Positions 15,625-28,763 are shown, counted from the first letter of the stretch. The stretch: 57,020 nt of DNA from CBDDRG01 sp051306415 (GCA_051306415.1 JBPPNE010000035.1:1-57020), one strand, 5' to 3'. The notes: a model not told the origin generated them from the sequence alone. Program-made: numbers and translations.

Positions 15625-17457
15625 ATGAGCTATCAGGTTCTCGCGCGCAAATGGCGGCCCCGTGTGTTCAACGAGATGGTCGGGCAGGAGCATGTGCTCA
15701 GAGCCCTGATCAACGCCCTCGATCATCAGCGTCTCCACCATGCCTACCTGTTTGCCGGTACCCGCGGTGTGGGCAAGACCACCGTTGCAAGAATTTTCGC
15801 CAAGTGCCTCAACTGCGACGAGGGCATCAGTTCGGTGCCCTGCGGAAGATGTGGCTCCTGTCGGGAGATCGATGAAGGCCGTTTCATCGATTTGATCGAG
15901 GTGGACGCGGCGTCGCGGACCAAAGTTGAGGACACCCGCGAGCTGCTCGATAATGTCCAATACGCACCGGTGCGCGGGCGTTTCAAGGTCTATTTGATCG
16001 ACGAAGTTCACATGCTGTCCAATCACAGCTTCAACGCGCTGTTGAAAACGCTGGAAGAACCGCCGCCCCACGTCAAGTTTCTGCTGGCGACCACGGATCC
16101 GCAAAAATTGCCGGTAACCATCCTGTCGCGCTGCCTGCAGTTCAATCTGAAAAATCTGGCGCCGGAGTCCATTGTCGAGCAGCTCAGGCACGTTCTGGGC
16201 GCGGAAAAAATTTCCAGCGAAGAAGGGGCGTTGTGGTCTTTGGCCAGCGCCGCCGATGGCAGTATGCGTGATGCTTTGAGCCTCACCGATCAAGCGATCG
16301 CACACGGCGGCGGCAAGTTGGTCGACCGCGATGTCAGTGAAATGCTGGGCACGGTTGATCGCACTGTGGTGCTTGCGATCTGCCAGGCGCTCGCGATTCG
16401 CGACATCGCCACAGTGCTGGCTCTGGTCGCGCAACTGGCGGAGCACGCTACCGATTACACTGCCGCACTTGGCGAGATGCTATCTATTTGGCATCGCGTT
16501 GCCATTGCTCAGGCGATACCCGAGGTGCAGGAGAACCCAACGGCCGACTTCGCGACGATCGCCATGCTAGCGCAGCAGTTAAGTGCTGAGGATGTTCAAT
16601 TGTTTTATCAGATCTGTCTGCTCGGGCGCCGTGATTTGCCATTCAGTGCGGATTTTCGCAGTGGTTTTGAAATGGTGCTGCTGCGGTTGCTGGCGTTTCA
16701 GCCAGTGCTCGACGACCAATTGCCGCTTTCGGGAAGCCTGGAGTCCGGGCGTATCCCGGGTTCGACGGCCAAGACTGCCGCTATGGCGACGGCACCCACT
16801 GTTGCAACTGCAGCGACGGAGGTCGCTGTTTCGGCAAAAAAGTCTGAGGCATCGGCGCCCGCATCGGCGCCCGAGGTTGCCAGCACTCCAATACCAAAGC
16901 CGTTTATTGAGCCGATTACGGTAGCAGACTCGGAGCGGACGGAGTTAGTGATCGCCGCTGGCGTGCCTGTTGAGTGCAGCACTCGCGGTGAAACTCGCGG
17001 TGACACTGAAGCTTCCGTGGCTATTGATCTTGGCGCTGGCACAATCCCGCTGGCTGCGGTCCGACCAGAACACTGGATCGGGATTTTTCAGGCGCTCCCG
17101 ATCAAGGGCATACTGCACAACGTGACAGCCAATCTGGTATTGCTGGGCATTGAACTTGAGGGCGCTTGCGGCCGCCTGCGGTTTTGTCTCGACGACCAGG
17201 AGTCCGCGCTTTACGAGCCGGCCCACCAAGGCAAGCTGGCGACCGTACTCGAACACTATTTTTCACACCCGGTGACGGTGGAGATCACTCCCGGCGTGGT
17301 GGTTGGGGAAACGCCTAGAGCCCATCGTTTACGCATCGAGGCCGAGCGCCGCGCCGCAGCGGTGCAAACCCTGCGTGACGATCCCTTGGTGAAACAGCTG
17401 GTAAAGCGTTTCGATGGGCGGCTACTTGAGCACACGGTTACGCCGGTGGATCCTTGA
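15625..17457 (+). CDS. dnaX: DNA polymerase III subunit tau (and gamma by frameshifting)
   Basis: Clamp-loader ATPase of the replicative polymerase, 610 residues for full-length tau. The AAA+ Walker A GTRGVGKTT is at 45-53, the zinc-binding cysteines at 64, 73, 76 and 79, Walker B LIDEVH at 124-129, and a TILSRC segment follows. After about residue 370 comes an Ala/Pro/Thr/Glu-rich linker, then a tau-specific C-terminal domain that binds the polymerase and DnaB. The ATG at 15625 was chosen because the protein matches the family from MSYQVLARKWRP. Upstream codons overlap ffs. A slippery site at 16836-16842 should also produce a short gamma form. Confidence 0.95.
   Translation: MSYQVLARKWRPRVFNEMVGQEHVLRALINALDHQRLHHAYLFAGTRGVGKTTVARIFAKCLNCDEGISSVPCGRCGSCREIDEGRFIDLIEVDAASRTKVEDTRELLDNVQYAPVRGRFKVYLIDEVHMLSNHSFNALLKTLEEPPPHVKFLLATTDPQKLPVTILSRCLQFNLKNLAPESIVEQLRHVLGAEKISSEEGALWSLASAADGSMRDALSLTDQAIAHGGGKLVDRDVSEMLGTVDRTVVLAICQALAIRDIATVLALVAQLAEHATDYTAALGEMLSIWHRVAIAQAIPEVQENPTADFATIAMLAQQLSAEDVQLFYQICLLGRRDLPFSADFRSGFEMVLLRLLAFQPVLDDQLPLSGSLESGRIPGSTAKTAAMATAPTVATAATEVAVSAKKSEASAPASAPEVASTPIPKPFIEPITVADSERTELVIAAGVPVECSTRGETRGDTEASVAIDLGAGTIPLAAVRPEHWIGIFQALPIKGILHNVTANLVLLGIELEGACGRLRFCLDDQESALYEPAHQGKLATVLEHYFSHPVTVEITPGVVVGETPRAHRLRIEAERRAAAVQTLRDDPLVKQLVKRFDGRLLEHTVTPVDP
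16818..16871 (+). promoter_or_regulatory. dnaX -1 programmed frameshift signal
   Basis: Three elements match the E. coli dnaX signal. A Shine-Dalgarno-like GGAGGT (16818-16823) lies 12 nt upstream. The slippery heptamer A AAA AAG (16836-16842) sits in the correct phase, with zero-frame codons GCA AAA AAG. Downstream is a hairpin with arms GGCGCC (16854-16859 and 16866-16871) and a 6-nt loop. After a -1 slip the ribosome reads GTC then TGA (16845-16847), ending a gamma product of 407 residues. In E. coli the shifted frame likewise adds one residue before UGA. Confidence 0.85.
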
Positions 17458-17487
17458 TCGGTGAATTCATCAGATGGAGAGAAGACC

Positions 17488-17808
17488 ATGAAAGATCTGG
17501 ATGACGTTATGAAGCAAGCCCAGCAATTACAGGGCAAAGTGGCGCAACTCCAGCAGCAGATAGCGGCCGCTGAAGTGGTGGGTGAATCCGGAGCCGGCAT
17601 GGTCAAGGTGGTCATGACGGGCCGTCATGAGGTGCGCAAGGTGACGATTGATCCGGACCTGCTGGGCGAAGACAAAGAGATACTGGAGGATCTGCTCGCC
17701 GCCGCGGTCAATGATGCGGCGCACAAGATCGATACCAAGAATCGCGACATGATGGGTAGCTTGACCGCGGGCATGCCGCTGCCGCCCGGCTTTAAATTAC
17801 CTTTTTGA
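17488..17808 (+). CDS. ybaB: YbaB/EbfC nucleoid-associated protein
   Basis: A small dimeric DNA-binding protein, 106 residues, that in other bacteria coats DNA and is nearly always encoded between dnaX and recR. An N-terminal coiled-coil helix (MKQAQQLQGKVAQLQQQIAA) is followed by the core EVRKVTIDPDLL and LEDLLAAAVNDA. The ATG at 17488 has a purine-rich GGAGAGAAG just upstream. An in-frame GTG at 17461 is possible but lacks family support. Confidence 0.93.
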   Translation: MKDLDDVMKQAQQLQGKVAQLQQQIAAAEVVGESGAGMVKVVMTGRHEVRKVTIDPDLLGEDKEILEDLLAAAVNDAAHKIDTKNRDMMGSLTAGMPLPPGFKLPF

Positions 17809-17817
17809 GCGCTCTCC

Positions 17818-18411
17818 ATGTTTGGTTCGGTGATTGACGAGTTTATCGATGCGCTGCGCTGCCTGCCGGGCGTCGGCCCCAAATCCGCCCAGCGCATGGC
17901 ACTGCATTTGCTGGAGCGCAACCGGTCGGGTGCGCTGCGCCTGTCCGCCGCAATTGCGTTGGCAGCGGAAAAAATTGGTCGCTGCACGCTGTGTCGAAAT
18001 CTTACCGACACCCCGAGGTGCGGAATCTGCGCCGATACACGGCGCAATTCGAAGCAGCTGTGCGTGATCGAAACCCCGGCCGATCTGTTCGCCATTGAAC
18101 AGTCGGGCTCCTACCGCGGTCGCTATTTTGTGCTGCTCGGCCACCTGTCGCCGATCGATGGCATTGGGCCGGAGGCGATCGGTGTGGATCACTTGTTGCT
18201 GCGGTTATCCGAGGAGGGAATTGAAGAGTTGATTCTAGCCACCAACCTCACCGTAGAGGGCGAAGCTACGGCCCACTACATCGGTGAACGTGCGTGCGCG
18301 CTGGGGGTGACGGTGAGCCGCATCGCCCACGGTGTTCCCCTGGGTGGAGAGCTGGAATACGTCGATGGCGGCACTTTGACCCATGCTTTCAACAGCCGTA
18401 AGCGATTCTGA
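17818..18411 (+). CDS. recR: Recombination mediator protein RecR
   Basis: Acts with RecF and RecO to load RecA on gapped DNA. The 197 residues contain the helix-hairpin-helix LPGVGPKSAQRMALHLL (16-32), a four-cysteine zinc finger (Cys56, 59, 68, 71), a Toprim domain with VIETPADLFAIE, and the Walker-like C-terminal part. It begins 9 bp after ybaB, so the two are probably co-transcribed. Confidence 0.95.
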   Translation: MFGSVIDEFIDALRCLPGVGPKSAQRMALHLLERNRSGALRLSAAIALAAEKIGRCTLCRNLTDTPRCGICADTRRNSKQLCVIETPADLFAIEQSGSYRGRYFVLLGHLSPIDGIGPEAIGVDHLLLRLSEEGIEELILATNLTVEGEATAHYIGERACALGVTVSRIAHGVPLGGELEYVDGGTLTHAFNSRKRF

Positions 18412-18412
18412 G

Positions 18413-19558
18413 ATGGTGACCGCTATTTTCGAGCCCATCCTGATCGCCGACAACGCGGCATTGGCGGCAGCAGCCGAGCACTGGTTGGACGCCGAAGTCA
18501 TTGCGCTCGATACCGAGTTTCTTCGTACCGATACGTTTTATCCGATTCTCGGGTTGGTGCAGGTCTGCACCGGCCCGCGGGTCTGGCTGGTTGACCCGCT
18601 GAGTATTTCCGATCTCGCGCCGCTCGCCGCTGTGCTCGCCAGCCCGAAAGTAGTCAAGGCGCTGCATTCCTGCTCCGAAGATCTTGAAGTTTTTCAGCGT
18701 GCGCTGGGCCAACTACCGGTTCAATTGTTCGATACCCAGGTAGCTTCGGCGATGACAGGAAATGGGTTTTCAATCAGTTACAGGACAATTGTAAAAAATC
18801 TATTGGGCGTAGAGCTGGACAAGCAGGAAACCCGTTCCGACTGGTTGAAGCGTCCCCTCAGCGATGCGCAACTTCGCTACGCGGCGGAAGATGTCCATTA
18901 TTTGATGGAGGTGTATCGGCAGCTGAACGATCAATTGGCCGGACTTGAGCGAAGTCACTGGCTGGCTGAAGACGCCGCTGCGAAGCTGGCCGCGGTGGAT
19001 GAAACACTGCGGCCGCAGGATTACTACTGGCGTATCAAAGGTGCCTGGCGTTTGGATCGGCGTGGATTGGCCATCCTGCAACGGCTTGCGGCATGGCGGG
19101 AAGAAGAGGCGCGGCGCGAGGATCGCCCCCGTAGCCGTGTCGTCGCGGATGCGGATCTGCTTGAGATTGCGACCCGCAAACCCCGGCGATCATTGCAACT
19201 ATCCACGGCCTGTAGCCTTCACCCGCGGGCGATCCGCCGTTATGGCGAAACGCTCGCCGACATGGTCAACCAGGTGCTGGAGGAGCCAGAGGAGAACTAT
19301 CCGGCGTTGCTAGCTCAACCGCTGCCAAGGGAGTGCTCCGCGCTGGTCAAACTCCTACAAGGGCACGTGAGCACAATTGCCGAAGCGTTGGGTGTGGCTC
19401 CAGAAATACTCGCCCGTCGGACTGACATTGAGTATCTGGTGCGCACTTTTTGGCTAGGAGAGGCGGCGTTGCCCTCCTATCTTGCCAGTGGTTGGCGAGA
19501 GGCTGCGGTTGGTAGCTCGCTGCTTCGCTTTATCAATGCGCAGGAAGCCGTCTCCTAA
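18413..19558 (+). CDS. rnd: Ribonuclease D
   Basis: A 3'-5' exoribonuclease of the DEDD family that trims tRNA and other small RNA precursors; 381 residues. The exonuclease motifs are visible: IALDTEFLRTDTFYP (Exo I), LHSCSEDLEVF (Exo II) and RYAAEDVHYLMEVY (Exo III, DEDDy Tyr). An HRDC domain follows from about residue 205 (RLAAWREEEARREDRPRSRV). I chose the ATG at 18413, one base after the recR stop. An in-frame ATG at 18383 would overlap recR and add ten unconserved residues. Neither has a strong ribosome site. Confidence 0.93.
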   Translation: MVTAIFEPILIADNAALAAAAEHWLDAEVIALDTEFLRTDTFYPILGLVQVCTGPRVWLVDPLSISDLAPLAAVLASPKVVKALHSCSEDLEVFQRALGQLPVQLFDTQVASAMTGNGFSISYRTIVKNLLGVELDKQETRSDWLKRPLSDAQLRYAAEDVHYLMEVYRQLNDQLAGLERSHWLAEDAAAKLAAVDETLRPQDYYWRIKGAWRLDRRGLAILQRLAAWREEEARREDRPRSRVVADADLLEIATRKPRRSLQLSTACSLHPRAIRRYGETLADMVNQVLEEPEENYPALLAQPLPRECSALVKLLQGHVSTIAEALGVAPEILARRTDIEYLVRTFWLGEAALPSYLASGWREAAVGSSLLRFINAQEAVS

Positions 19559-19614
19559 CGAGCAGTCCCCTGACCTATTTTGATTGAATTCTTTTAACTT
19601 CACGGAGGCCAACT

Positions 19615-19926
19615 TTGGTCGCCACCGAAAACACCTCAAAAGTTCTTTGCACGATCTACCGCAGCCGCAAGCAAGCGGATCTGTACCTGTTCGTTCGCCA
19701 AAATGACGGCCTCACCCTGGTGCCACAAGAGCTGCTTGCCCGCTTTGGTGAGCCTGAACAAGTGGTGGTATTGGCGTTGACGCCGGAGCGTCGACTCGCA
19801 CGGAGGAACGCCACCGAAGTGCTGGCAGCTCTGACAAGCAAGGGGTATTACTTGCAGATGCCGCCAACATCCGATGGACTGATGGCGTCTATCGGCGCAC
19901 GTAACGAGAAGCTGCCGCGAGCCTGA
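19615..19926 (+). CDS. ycgL: YcgL domain protein
   Basis: A small soluble protein of unknown function confined largely to gammaproteobacteria; 103 residues. It matches E. coli YcgL through IYRSRKQADLYLFV, VPQELLARFGEP and SKGYYLQMPP. Translation appears to start at a TTG. The codon lies 6 bases after a perfect GGAGG (19604-19608), and no ATG or GTG in frame would keep the conserved N-terminus. It commonly neighbours rnd and ycgN, as here. Confidence 0.9.
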   Translation: MVATENTSKVLCTIYRSRKQADLYLFVRQNDGLTLVPQELLARFGEPEQVVVLALTPERRLARRNATEVLAALTSKGYYLQMPPTSDGLMASIGARNEKLPRA

Positions 19927-19931
19927 ATGCC

Positions 19932-20381
19932 GTGAATGTGGACGCCCCGAAATTCTGGGAAAGCAAGACTCTCGACGCCATGGATGCCGACCAATGGGAG
20001 TCACTGTGCGACGGCTGCGGTCGCTGTTGTCTGATCAAGCTGGAGGACGAAGACGATGGTGAGGTGGCTGTCACCGGGGTGGCCTGTCGTCTACTCAATA
20101 CGCGGAGTTGCCGTTGCCGCCATTATGCACGGCGCCGTCAGCACGTGCCCGATTGCATCGCACTCACTCCCGCCGACGTTGCCACGCTTGGCTGGCTACC
20201 GGGCACTTGCGCTTATCGGTTAATACATGAAGGTAAGCCATTGTTTTCTTGGCACCCGCTGATTTCCGGTAGTCAGGATTCTGTGCATCAGGCCGGTATT
20301 TCGGTGCGCGGGAGGGTATTATCCGAGACACAGGTTCACCCGGACAATTTGGTTGACTACATCGTTCACTGGGTGGACTAG
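19932..20381 (+). CDS. ycgN: YcgN family cysteine-cluster protein (UPF0260)
   Basis: A 149-residue protein of unknown biochemical role with a conserved cysteine pattern, possibly a metal or Fe-S site. CDGCGRCC is near residues 27-34, followed by further cysteines in GVACRLLNTRSCRCRHY and VPDC. The family motif CAYRLIHEGKPLFSWHPLISG is intact. It begins 5 bp after ycgL and is probably co-translated with it. Confidence 0.9.
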   Translation: MNVDAPKFWESKTLDAMDADQWESLCDGCGRCCLIKLEDEDDGEVAVTGVACRLLNTRSCRCRHYARRRQHVPDCIALTPADVATLGWLPGTCAYRLIHEGKPLFSWHPLISGSQDSVHQAGISVRGRVLSETQVHPDNLVDYIVHWVD

Positions 20382-20390
20382 AGGGCACCT

Positions 20391-20891
20391 ATGTACAGCA
20401 TGGAAAATTATTTCTGGGGTGGCGTCGGCTATGTGCTCGGCGTCCTGCTGTTGCTACCCTTCCTCTGGCGCTGCACCCGCTGGCTTCCCTGGCGGCCACT
20501 GAAAGCGCTGTTGCGAATTTTTGTACTGGCGGTCTTGCTGGTTCCGGTGCAGCCCTATTCCGACAAGATTTTCCTGGCGCCGGCCTGGGCGGTGGCGGTT
20601 TTCGAGTACATCCATCCGACCGTGATGGAGGGGGCGGTACGCGGTCTGTTACCCATTGCCGCTTACTTTCTGGGGGCCTATGGGCTCTATCTGATGGGTT
20701 GGATCTGGTGGCAGCGTCGACGGCCAGCACCCCAAGCGGTACCCAGACAAGTTGCGCCCAACGTAGCGCCGCCCATGGCATCCCCTCCACCCGGACGCAA
20801 GCAGGATCCACTGCCACCGGAACAGCGAGTTCAATCGGTGGGCGTGCCGTCACGGCGACCGCTGTCGGAGTGGGGAAATCGCCGCGATTAG
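20391..20891 (+). CDS. Small membrane protein of unknown function
   Basis: I do not recognise a named family. The 166 residues hold an N-terminal membrane helix (about 7-25), a second hydrophobic stretch at 43-55, an amphipathic middle (FLAPAWAVAVFEYIHP), and a helix near 84-105 ending in WIWWQRRRP. A Pro/Arg-rich cytoplasmic-looking tail follows from about 110. Codon use fits its neighbours, and the gene begins 9 bp after ycgN, so it probably belongs to the rnd-ycgL-ycgN operon. It is convergent with the transporter gene that ends 7 bp beyond it. Confidence 0.75.
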   Translation: MYSMENYFWGGVGYVLGVLLLLPFLWRCTRWLPWRPLKALLRIFVLAVLLVPVQPYSDKIFLAPAWAVAVFEYIHPTVMEGAVRGLLPIAAYFLGAYGLYLMGWIWWQRRRPAPQAVPRQVAPNVAPPMASPPPGRKQDPLPPEQRVQSVGVPSRRPLSEWGNRRD

Positions 20892-20898
20892 CCGAGTA

Positions 20899-22431
20899 TC
20901 AGCGGAGACCGTGCATCGCTTTGCGCAGCGCGGGGGCGAGCAACAGCAACAGCATGGCGACCGCCACCGACAGCCAGCCGACTTGGGTGTAAACCTCTAG
21001 AGTACGAGCGAGCACGGCCTGCTTGAGGGTGTCGCCGCTGGCGTCGTCAACGCCGGTCAAGCGCGCAATTTGACTCGCGATGAAGTTCGCCGCCGCTGAC
21101 GCCAGAAACCAGACACCCATCATCATCCCCACCACCCGCGCGACGCTGAGCTTGGTAATCATCGACAGCCCCACCGGCGACAGGCACAGCTCGCCGGTGG
21201 TATGCAGCAGGTAGATCAGCGCCAGCCAGATCAAACCCGTGGGTTTGCCATCGGCAAGCGTCGCGCCGAACACCAGCACGAGAAAGCCCGCCCCAACCTG
21301 GAGAATGGCCAACGCGAACTTGACCGGTGTCGAAGGCTCCCAGCCCCGCGCCGCGAGCCAGGTCCAGAGGATCGAGAACAGTGGAGCGAGGATGAAGATG
21401 AAGAGCGCATTGAGCGACTGGAACACCGAGGCGGGGATTTCGTAGCCCCACAGCGTCCGATCAACGGAGCGATCGGTGAACAGGTTGAGGGACGATCCCG
21501 CCTGCTCAAACAACGCCCAGAACAGGATCGAAAACAGCATCAGTGCGGCGGCCACCAGCATCCGGTCGCGCTCGATGGCGGTGCACTTGAACAGCGCATA
21601 GCCCACAACCACCAGCAGCATGAGGCCGCCAAATCCCAGCAGTAATTGACCGATCAACTCCTGGCGTTGGATCAGTTGCCAGGCGACCAGCACCGCGACG
21701 ACGCCACCAAGATAGATCAAGCCTTCGCGACTGAGTCCGGCGCAAACTTTAGCCCGCAACAACATGGGGAAGGGTGGCTCGGCAAACCCAAGGAGATGCG
21801 GTTGGCCCTTGATGAAGGTGACGAGACCCACCAGCATGCCCACACCCGCCAGACCAAAGCCATAGCCCCAGCCGTAGGTTTCACCGATCCAGCCACACAG
21901 GATGGATGACAAAAAGGCACCCAGGTTGATACCCATGTAAAACAGCGTGAAGCCGCTGTCCCGACGCGGATCATCCGGGCCGTAAAGTGCGCCGACGATG
22001 GTGGAGATATTGGCCTTCAGGAAGCCCACGCCGACAATAATCAGCGCCAGCGACAGATACAGTAGCTGCAAGTAGACCGGATTGCGTTCGCCCCCGGCGA
22101 CCGCTGGCGGCCCCTCGAACGCCATGCCGAAATGTCCGAGCACTAACAAAATCGCACCGAAAGCAACTGCCTTGCGCGCCCCCAGGTAGCGGTCGGCGAG
22201 GATGCCGCCGATGACCGGGGTGACATAGACCAGCGCCGAGTAGGCGCCATAAATAAGGTAGGCCTTGTCATCGCCGAACAGAAAGTGACGGGTCAGATAA
22301 AAGATCAGCAGCGCGCGCATGCCGTAGTAGGAGAAGCGCTCCCAGAGTTCGGTCATGAAGCAAACCATCAAGCCGCGAGGATGGCCGAAAAACTGATTGG
22401 CTGGCTTGTGCGCTGGCGACGGTGAATTCAT
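20899..22431 (-). CDS. POT/PTR family proton-dependent oligopeptide transporter
   Basis: An MFS-type inner-membrane carrier that imports di- and tripeptides with protons; 510 residues with 12-14 predicted helices. The POT signature TELWERFSYYGMRALLIFYL in helix 1 contains the proton-coupling ExxER motif. The family motif in helix 5 appears as FTLFYMGINLGAFLSS. It resembles the Dtp group, but the substrate range cannot be read from sequence. It is a monocistronic gene facing the ycgN block. Confidence 0.9.
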   Translation of the reverse strand: MNSPSPAHKPANQFFGHPRGLMVCFMTELWERFSYYGMRALLIFYLTRHFLFGDDKAYLIYGAYSALVYVTPVIGGILADRYLGARKAVAFGAILLVLGHFGMAFEGPPAVAGGERNPVYLQLLYLSLALIIVGVGFLKANISTIVGALYGPDDPRRDSGFTLFYMGINLGAFLSSILCGWIGETYGWGYGFGLAGVGMLVGLVTFIKGQPHLLGFAEPPFPMLLRAKVCAGLSREGLIYLGGVVAVLVAWQLIQRQELIGQLLLGFGGLMLLVVVGYALFKCTAIERDRMLVAAALMLFSILFWALFEQAGSSLNLFTDRSVDRTLWGYEIPASVFQSLNALFIFILAPLFSILWTWLAARGWEPSTPVKFALAILQVGAGFLVLVFGATLADGKPTGLIWLALIYLLHTTGELCLSPVGLSMITKLSVARVVGMMMGVWFLASAAANFIASQIARLTGVDDASGDTLKQAVLARTLEVYTQVGWLSVAVAMLLLLLAPALRKAMHGLR

Positions 22432-22585
22432 GGAGCGGTTTCCCTCGCTGGTGAAGCCGTTATCCTAGCAGGACAGGGACGGTAACAAGGCAGCGGGCGC
22501 CACCAGCAGAGCGGTGACCGCGAAAACGGGTTGGAATCGACCGCCCCGTATGGCTAGAATGCGGGACTGACTACTTTTATTCCTA

Positions 22586-22609
22586 GGGGAGCACTATGGG
22601 GAGCACTAT
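22586..22609. repeat. 12-bp tandem duplication spanning the moxR-like start codon
   Basis: GGGGAGCACTAT occurs twice head to tail (22586-22597 and 22598-22609). The junction creates the ATG start at 22596, so one GGGGAG acts as ribosome-binding sequence 5' of the start and the second copy encodes the first residues. Confidence 0.8.
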
Positions 22610-23453
22610 TCAATTCACCGGTACCGAACGGTACGTGGCGACGAAAGATCTGCAAATGGCGGTGAATGCCGCCGTGATTCTGCAGCGGCCATTGTTGATC
22701 AAAGGCGAGCCCGGTACCGGCAAAACCATGTTGGCCGAGGAGGTGGCAACCGCCCTGGGCAAGCGCTTGATCCCCTGGCACATCAAATCCACGACCAAGG
22801 CTCAGCAGGGCCTGTACGAATATGACGCCGTCTCCCGGCTGCGCGATTCCCAACTGGGTGTCGACAAGGTTCACGACATCGCCAACTACATCAAGAAAGG
22901 CAAGGTGTGGGACGCTTTTTCTGCCGACGAACAGGTGGTATTGCTGATCGACGAAGTGGACAAGGCGGATATCGAATTCCCCAACGATTTGCTGCTCGAA
23001 CTTGACCGCATGGAGTTCTTTGTCTATGAAACCGGCGAGCGCATTGTCGCCAAGCAGCGCCCGATCGTCATCATTACCAGCAACAATGAAAAAGAGTTGC
23101 CCGATGCTTTCCTGCGGCGTTGCTTTTTCCACTTCATCAGCTTCCCAGACCGGGAAACCATGCTGAGAATCGTCGATGTGCATTTTCCGAAAATACAGAA
23201 ATCGTTGGTGGATGAAGCCCTCGATATCTTTTTTGACGTGCGCAAGATTCCCGGCCTGAAGAAAAAACCCTCGACCTCCGAATTGGTCGACTGGCTCAAG
23301 CTGCTGATGGCCGACGATATCCCCGATGAAATCCTCAAGCAGCGCGACCCCACCAAGGCGATCCCGCCGCTGTATGGCGCGCTACTCAAAAACGAACAGG
23401 ATGTGCACCTGCTCGAACGTTTGGCGTTCATGACACGCCGGGAAGGGCGCTGA
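22596..23453 (+). CDS. MoxR-type AAA+ ATPase
   Basis: A 285-residue chaperone-like ATPase. Walker A KGEPGTGKT ends at residue 44, Walker B VLLIDEVD spans about 115-122, sensor 1 is IVIITSNNEKELPDAF, and the arginine finger region is LRRCFFHF. MoxR proteins work with VWA-domain partners to insert metals or activate enzymes. The gene overlaps the next one (VWA) by 1 bp (TGATG), the usual pairing. It resembles the CoxD/YehL-like branch. The client is not evident in the window. Confidence 0.9.
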   Translation: MGSTIQFTGTERYVATKDLQMAVNAAVILQRPLLIKGEPGTGKTMLAEEVATALGKRLIPWHIKSTTKAQQGLYEYDAVSRLRDSQLGVDKVHDIANYIKKGKVWDAFSADEQVVLLIDEVDKADIEFPNDLLLELDRMEFFVYETGERIVAKQRPIVIITSNNEKELPDAFLRRCFFHFISFPDRETMLRIVDVHFPKIQKSLVDEALDIFFDVRKIPGLKKKPSTSELVDWLKLLMADDIPDEILKQRDPTKAIPPLYGALLKNEQDVHLLERLAFMTRREGR

Positions 23454-24637
23454 TGTTACTCAATTTTTTTGATGCCCTGCGCAAGGGAGGCGTGCCAGTT
23501 TCGATCAAGGAGTTGCTGGTGCTCCTCGAAGCCTTGGAGCAGCACGTCGCTTTTGGCAGCGTAGAAGATTTCTACTTGCTGGCGCGGACCTGTCTGGTCA
23601 AGGACGAGCGCTATTACGACAAATACGACCGTGTCTTTTCGCTCTACTTCAAGGAACTTGAAACCTTGGAGGATTTTCTCGCGGTCTTGATTCCCGAGGA
23701 GTGGCTACGCAAGGAGTTTGAAAAGACCCTCACCGAAGAGGAGAGAGCCAAGATTGAAAGCCTCGGTGGCCTCGAAAAACTCATTGAGGCATTCAAGGAG
23801 CGCCTGAAAGAACAAAAAGGGCGCCATGAAGGCGGCAACAAGTGGATCGGTACCAATGGCACCTCACCCTTCGGCAACAACGGCTACAATCCCGAGGGCA
23901 TCAAGGCCGGCGGGGAGGGCGGTGAGCGAGGACAAAAAAAAGCGCTCAAGGTCTGGGAAAAGCGCGAATTTGCCAACCTCGACGATTCCGTCGAGCTCGG
24001 CACCCGCAACATCAAGATCGCGCTGCGCCGGTTGCGCAAGTTTGCCCGCACTGGCTCCGAAGAGGAGCTGGATCTGGACGACACCATTCGCTGTACCGCT
24101 AAAAATGCCGGTCTGCTCGATATCAAAATGGTGCCTGAGCGCCACAACTCGGTGAAGGTTTTGGTCTTCTTCGATGTCGGCGGCTCGATGGATCCCTATG
24201 TGCGGCTCTGCGAGGAACTGTTTTCCGCGGTGCGCACCGAGTTCAAGCACCTGCAGTACTATTATTTCCACAATATGCTTTACGACTATGTGTGGAAGGA
24301 CAATTTCCGCCGCTTTCAGGAGAAGACCGATACTTGGGATCTGTTGCGCACCTACGCATCGGATTACAAGGTCATCTTCGTTGGTGACGCGTCGATGTCG
24401 CCCTACGAAATCGAGAGCGCCGGTGGCAGCGTTGAGTATTACAACAAAGAGTCCGGGGTCGAGTGGATTACGCGCATGGTGGAGACCTTCGACAAGCTGG
24501 TGTGGTTGAATCCGGTGCGCGAGGATTACTGGGAGCACACGCCGACCATTCAGCGGGTGCGTCAGCTGGTCGAGAACCGCATGTTCCCGTTGACACTGGG
24601 CGGGCTCGAAAAGGGCATGGCCGCGCTATCCAAATAG
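23453..24637 (+). CDS. VWA-domain protein, CoxE-like partner of MoxR ATPase
   Basis: A 394-residue cytosolic protein. The N-terminal half is helical and charged (about 1-125), followed by a Gly/Asn-rich linker (130-160). A C-terminal von Willebrand A domain has a MIDAS-like loop DVGGSMD at 241-247, in place of the canonical DxSxS, and later VIFVGDASMSPYE. This glycine-containing form is what I recall for CoxE-like proteins. It is translationally coupled to the ATPase gene. No carbon-monoxide dehydrogenase or other obvious client is encoded nearby. Confidence 0.87.
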   Translation: MLLNFFDALRKGGVPVSIKELLVLLEALEQHVAFGSVEDFYLLARTCLVKDERYYDKYDRVFSLYFKELETLEDFLAVLIPEEWLRKEFEKTLTEEERAKIESLGGLEKLIEAFKERLKEQKGRHEGGNKWIGTNGTSPFGNNGYNPEGIKAGGEGGERGQKKALKVWEKREFANLDDSVELGTRNIKIALRRLRKFARTGSEEELDLDDTIRCTAKNAGLLDIKMVPERHNSVKVLVFFDVGGSMDPYVRLCEELFSAVRTEFKHLQYYYFHNMLYDYVWKDNFRRFQEKTDTWDLLRTYASDYKVIFVGDASMSPYEIESAGGSVEYYNKESGVEWITRMVETFDKLVWLNPVREDYWEHTPTIQRVRQLVENRMFPLTLGGLEKGMAALSK

Positions 24638-24683
24638 CGGTGGCTTCCTTGGCGTCATCCGGCCCCGGTTCCGCTGCTTGGTG

Positions 24684-28727
<4,044 letters not shown>

Positions 28728-28733
28728 AGTAAG

Positions 28734-28763
28734 CAAAGCGATGGTTAACAAAGCGATGGTTAA
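28734..28763. repeat. 15-bp perfect tandem duplication
   Basis: CAAAGCGATGGTTAA is present twice without a gap (28734-28748 and 28749-28763), starting just after the hrpA stop. It contains no promoter or hairpin that I can recognise and may be a replication slippage product. Confidence 0.9.
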
